Positions 41,313-43,077 of a stretch of 43,077 nucleotides of DNA are shown in pieces (the first letter of the stretch is position 1; every line of letters begins with the position of its first letter). The stretch is from assembly GCA_028715905.1 (NCBI GenBank), contig JAQUQV010000017.1, positions 1-43,077 of the forward strand, given 5' to 3'. The stretch comes from Kiritimatiellia bacterium. Its GTDB lineage: Bacteria; Verrucomicrobiota; Kiritimatiellia; JAAZAB01. Made by a program: the position numbers and the translations under genes. A model generated the notes under the pieces. That model worked only from the letters and a program-made list of their open reading frames with translations, was not told the origin of the DNA and did no database searches.

Positions 41313-41364
41313 GGCATCAATCGTGTATCCTCCGGGCGGACATTTCCTTTTTGAGGCGATTTCT

Positions 41365-41370
41365 ATCATA
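41365..41370 (-). promoter_or_regulatory. Predicted -10 box of the sugar-acid operon
   Basis: TATGAT on the minus strand. The -35 region (41388-41393, CGCGGT) is poor and abuts the first 10-base direct repeat, as expected for an activator-dependent promoter. Confidence 0.4.
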
Positions 41371-41391
41371 ATGGCGGGATGTAATCCACCG

Positions 41392-41422
41392 CGATTTGCG
41401 AATATTTTTTCCCGATTTGCGA
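41392..41422. promoter_or_regulatory. Direct-repeat operator, CGATTTGCGA x2, 21 bp apart
   Basis: CGATTTGCGA at 41392-41401 is repeated identically at 41413-41422, a spacing of two helical turns, so both face the same side of the DNA. It lies 80-110 bases upstream of the PreA-like gene and touches the -35 region. The pattern resembles AraC-family activator sites; the regulator is not in the window. Confidence 0.5.
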
Positions 41423-41530
41423 CATGGGAAATCAAAACAAAAATGCGTCCGGCCGGGTGGATTATGGAAAACCGTCTTTCTGCGAAAGTCAGGTTGTTGC
41501 CGCTATTGCGCGTTCAGGCATGAGATTTTT

Positions 41531-41632
41531 CCGCCTACTGAGGACAATCTTGCCGCAAAAAAGCATAAAATTACGTAGGAGCCGAACCCCTGTTCGGCGA
41601 TGCATGTTTTATCGTCCGGAATCGCCGCATGG
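41531..41632. repeat. GTAGGAGCCG palindromic repeat, copy lacking right end
   Basis: Leader from 41531 (CCGCCTACTGAGGACAA, TTGCCGCAAAAAAGC) and core GTAGGAGCCGAACCCCTGTTC from 41575 match the copy at 31052-31197 and stop within GCCGCATGG at about 41632, so the right arm is lost. It lies in the 342-base gap 41313-41654, which otherwise holds only the control region. Confidence 0.7.
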
Positions 41633-41654
41633 TTCATTTTCTGGTATATATTGT

Positions 41655-42920
41655 TTATCGGAAGCCGCAAATAGTTCCGCTGTAAATGCATTCATAGGCG
41701 CCCATGTCCACCCGGCCGTAGCGGAGGCGCGCCGTGCCATCCAAATCAACCGAATTTGTCATCCAGTCCCGGTTTATGCCCGCGTTGACGCAGGGCGAGC
41801 CGGCCTTGAGGCGCCAATCGCCGGCGGCCTTATTCGCGAATTGGGGGTCGGATTCAATGTTGTTAACGCTGCCGGCGAGGATGGCCGATGAGTTCGTCGG
41901 AAAAACACAGCAGTTTGTGAAAATACCCCCGGCGCCCTCTATGGAATGAAGATTCTTGAAATGGTTGTCATAGATCACGCAGTTTTCAACCGTTGCCGTC
42001 TTGCCAACAGTAAAATACATTCCCCCGCCAACGTTACTATTCGCACAATAATTGCTTACGATCGTGCTGTTCTTTATCCAATACCCGCTTTCGTTAATCG
42101 TAACCGAGGCTAAATTACCGCTATTGACGGCAATCAGGCAATTGGCCAAATTACAATTCTGCACTCCGCCCGCGCCGGAAACAGAGGCGTTGTTGACCAC
42201 GGCACAGTTGGACAATACGGAATACCCCACCATAGAGCCACCGCCGCTGTTGTTTGAAATCGTGCAGTTGACGGCATTGCCATGATAGATTATTACGCCG
42301 CGCGCGGCGACGCTGTTATTGCCGTTGTTATTTTTGACGATCGTATTGCACATTGTGCCGTAATACACCCCGGCTCCATAGTAATACGCGGCATTGCCGG
42401 CAATCACGCAATTTGAGATTACAGGAGGAATACCCGGACTTGTGGACGGGCAATAAATCCCGCCGCCGTTACCGTCGGCGGATGAACTGACGCGCGTTGC
42501 GCCGTTCGTAATCGTGAAACCGATCAGCGTGCCCGCGGACATGTAGACGCACCGGACAGAATCAAGCCCGTTCGTCTGGCCGTTGGACGCCCACGCCCCC
42601 TTGATCGCGGTAACGGACGCGCCGTTCACGCTGGTAACCGTAATGGCGGAAGTAATTACCAGGCGATTGGTCAGAAGCGTGCCGGTTGGATAATTGGTTA
42701 GCCCGCCGGCCTCGTACACCCCGTTGCTCACCAGAACCGTATCCCCCTCCGTGGCCGCGTCCGCCGCCCACTGGATATTGCTGGCGGCGTTTTCCCAGCT
42801 CGTGTAGGGCTCAACGCTGAGCATGTTCGTGGCCGCGTAATGCGTGTCGCCGGAACACGCGCAAATGCCGAAAAAACATATCAACAAAACCGCGGTCAGG
42901 CCGATCAGATAATGTTTCAT
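41655..42920 (-). CDS. Secreted right-handed beta-helix protein, choice-of-anchor-Q-like
   Basis: 421 residues from ATG 42920, with a G-run ribosome site just before it. A signal peptide ends near LLICFFGICAC; the ICAC and following GDTHYAA suggest a lipobox, so a lipoprotein is possible. The body has many short Asn/Gly/Val-rich helix coils (NCVIAGNAAYYYGAG, SNCAVVNNAS). The C-terminal DPQFANKAAGDWRLKAGSPCVNAG and DLDGTARLRYGRVDMGAYE is the Q-type end motif common in surface proteins of Planctomycetes/Verrucomicrobia. It ends ten residues later without a sorting tail. Carbohydrate binding or lyase function is possible but unproved. Confidence 0.75.
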   Translation of the reverse strand: MKHYLIGLTAVLLICFFGICACSGDTHYAATNMLSVEPYTSWENAASNIQWAADAATEGDTVLVSNGVYEAGGLTNYPTGTLLTNRLVITSAITVTSVNGASVTAIKGAWASNGQTNGLDSVRCVYMSAGTLIGFTITNGATRVSSSADGNGGGIYCPSTSPGIPPVISNCVIAGNAAYYYGAGVYYGTMCNTIVKNNNGNNSVAARGVIIYHGNAVNCTISNNSGGGSMVGYSVLSNCAVVNNASVSGAGGVQNCNLANCLIAVNSGNLASVTINESGYWIKNSTIVSNYCANSNVGGGMYFTVGKTATVENCVIYDNHFKNLHSIEGAGGIFTNCCVFPTNSSAILAGSVNNIESDPQFANKAAGDWRLKAGSPCVNAGINRDWMTNSVDLDGTARLRYGRVDMGAYECIYSGTICGFR

Positions 42921-42946
42921 GATTGTATCCCCTTTTTGCCCTGATT

Positions 42947-42965
42947 TTGCGCGATTTCCGCGCAA
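42947..42965. other. Perfect hairpin between beta-helix gene and upstream gene
   Basis: TTGCGCG and CGCGCAA pair around ATTTC. It sits 11 bases from the stop of the upstream gene; without a U-tract it may be a weak terminator or an mRNA end protector. Confidence 0.4.
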
Positions 42966-42975
42966 TATTCGGATT

Positions 42976-43077
42976 TCAATTTGTTTGAAACTCAATAATC
43001 CTGATGCCGCCCGGCGGAACCGTGATTTCAAGCTCCGCGCCGTCCCGGGTGGTTTGCGCCTCTATCTCCCTGTTTTC
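42976..43077 (-). CDS. C-terminal tail of a protein cut by the right window edge
   Basis: The minus-strand frame gives 33 residues, the last 20 being AELEITVPPGGIRIIEFQTN and then TGA at 42976-42978. A final beta-strand of this kind (EITVPPGGIRIIEF) is common at the C-terminal beta-sandwich of glycoside hydrolases, but that is only suggestive. It reads in the same direction as the beta-helix gene, so the array continues beyond the window. Confidence 0.6.
   Translation of the reverse strand, partial: ENREIEAQTTRDGAELEITVPPGGIRIIEFQTN

Noticed and set aside
1-43077. CRISPR array, insertion sequence or prophage
   Set aside because: No regularly spaced repeats, transposase, capsid or terminase genes were seen; the repeats found are few and unevenly spaced.

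Overview
The window looks like a chromosome segment of a Gram-negative, polysaccharide-degrading bacterium, most likely of the Verrucomicrobiota/Kiritimatiellota/Lentisphaerota group. This placement is an inference. It rests on a Kdo transferase (LPS outer membrane), a beta-barrel outer-membrane protein, a choice-of-anchor-Q type beta-helix protein, a small IPWN..PQPWE lipoprotein, pectin/rhamnose-type sugar genes and a GC-rich but mixed codon usage. No rRNA or marker phylogeny is available to settle it.

Layout. (1) 1-333: tail of an unknown gene, a strong hairpin terminator and a degenerate palindromic repeat. (2) 334-5858, minus strand: a coiled-coil membrane protein, a tiny lipoprotein and a four-gene operon (DegT aminotransferase, amidohydrolase, L-rhamnose isomerase, polysaccharide deacetylase). 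(3) 5982-10172, plus: an unknown protein, DprA, XerC/D recombinase and Kdo transferase. (4) 10383-14131, plus: a promoter and a tightly coupled operon of two paralogous D-Ala-D-Ala-ligase-like ATP-grasp enzymes, a GNAT acetyltransferase and a lysine 2,3-aminomutase-type radical SAM enzyme. This is the most interesting locus. (5) 14186-21271, plus: two large multi-span GT-C-like membrane proteins overlapping each other and mutL. (6) 21349-24969: an unknown protein, serS, a decayed oligogalacturonate-lyase-family gene and an AmrS-type radical SAM enzyme. (7) 25038-27738, minus: the classical rpmH-rnpA-yidD-yidC block, without dnaA beside it. (8) 27864-30635: a YqaA/DedA protein, an outer-membrane barrel, a truncated tRNA-Tyr (probable integration scar) and an ornithine/lysine-type decarboxylase. 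(9) 30636-31290: tRNA-Glu(CTC) among several palindromic repeats. (10) 31291-41312, minus: a sugar-acid catabolic array of PreA-like flavoprotein, FG-GAP propeller, double GNAT, Gfo/Idh oxidoreductase, a toroid/lyase-like protein, 2-hydroxyacid dehydrogenase, KDPG aldolase fused to a VOC-like domain, and KDG kinase. (11) 41313-43077: a probable activator-controlled promoter, another palindromic repeat, a secreted beta-helix protein and the tail of a further gene.

How the parts may work together. KDG kinase plus KDPG aldolase complete the lower pathway for uronates and deoxy-sugar acids, giving pyruvate and glyceraldehyde-3-phosphate. The propeller, the lyase-like protein, the decayed oligogalacturonate-lyase-like gene and rhamnose isomerase point to pectin or rhamnogalacturonan as a substrate. 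The ATP-grasp/GNAT/KamA operon predicts a beta-amino-acid (probably beta-lysine) that is ligated or acetylated to make a small peptide, osmolyte or envelope modification. Intergenic DNA carries two families of dispersed repeats, and several genes appear to be transcribed without a leader.
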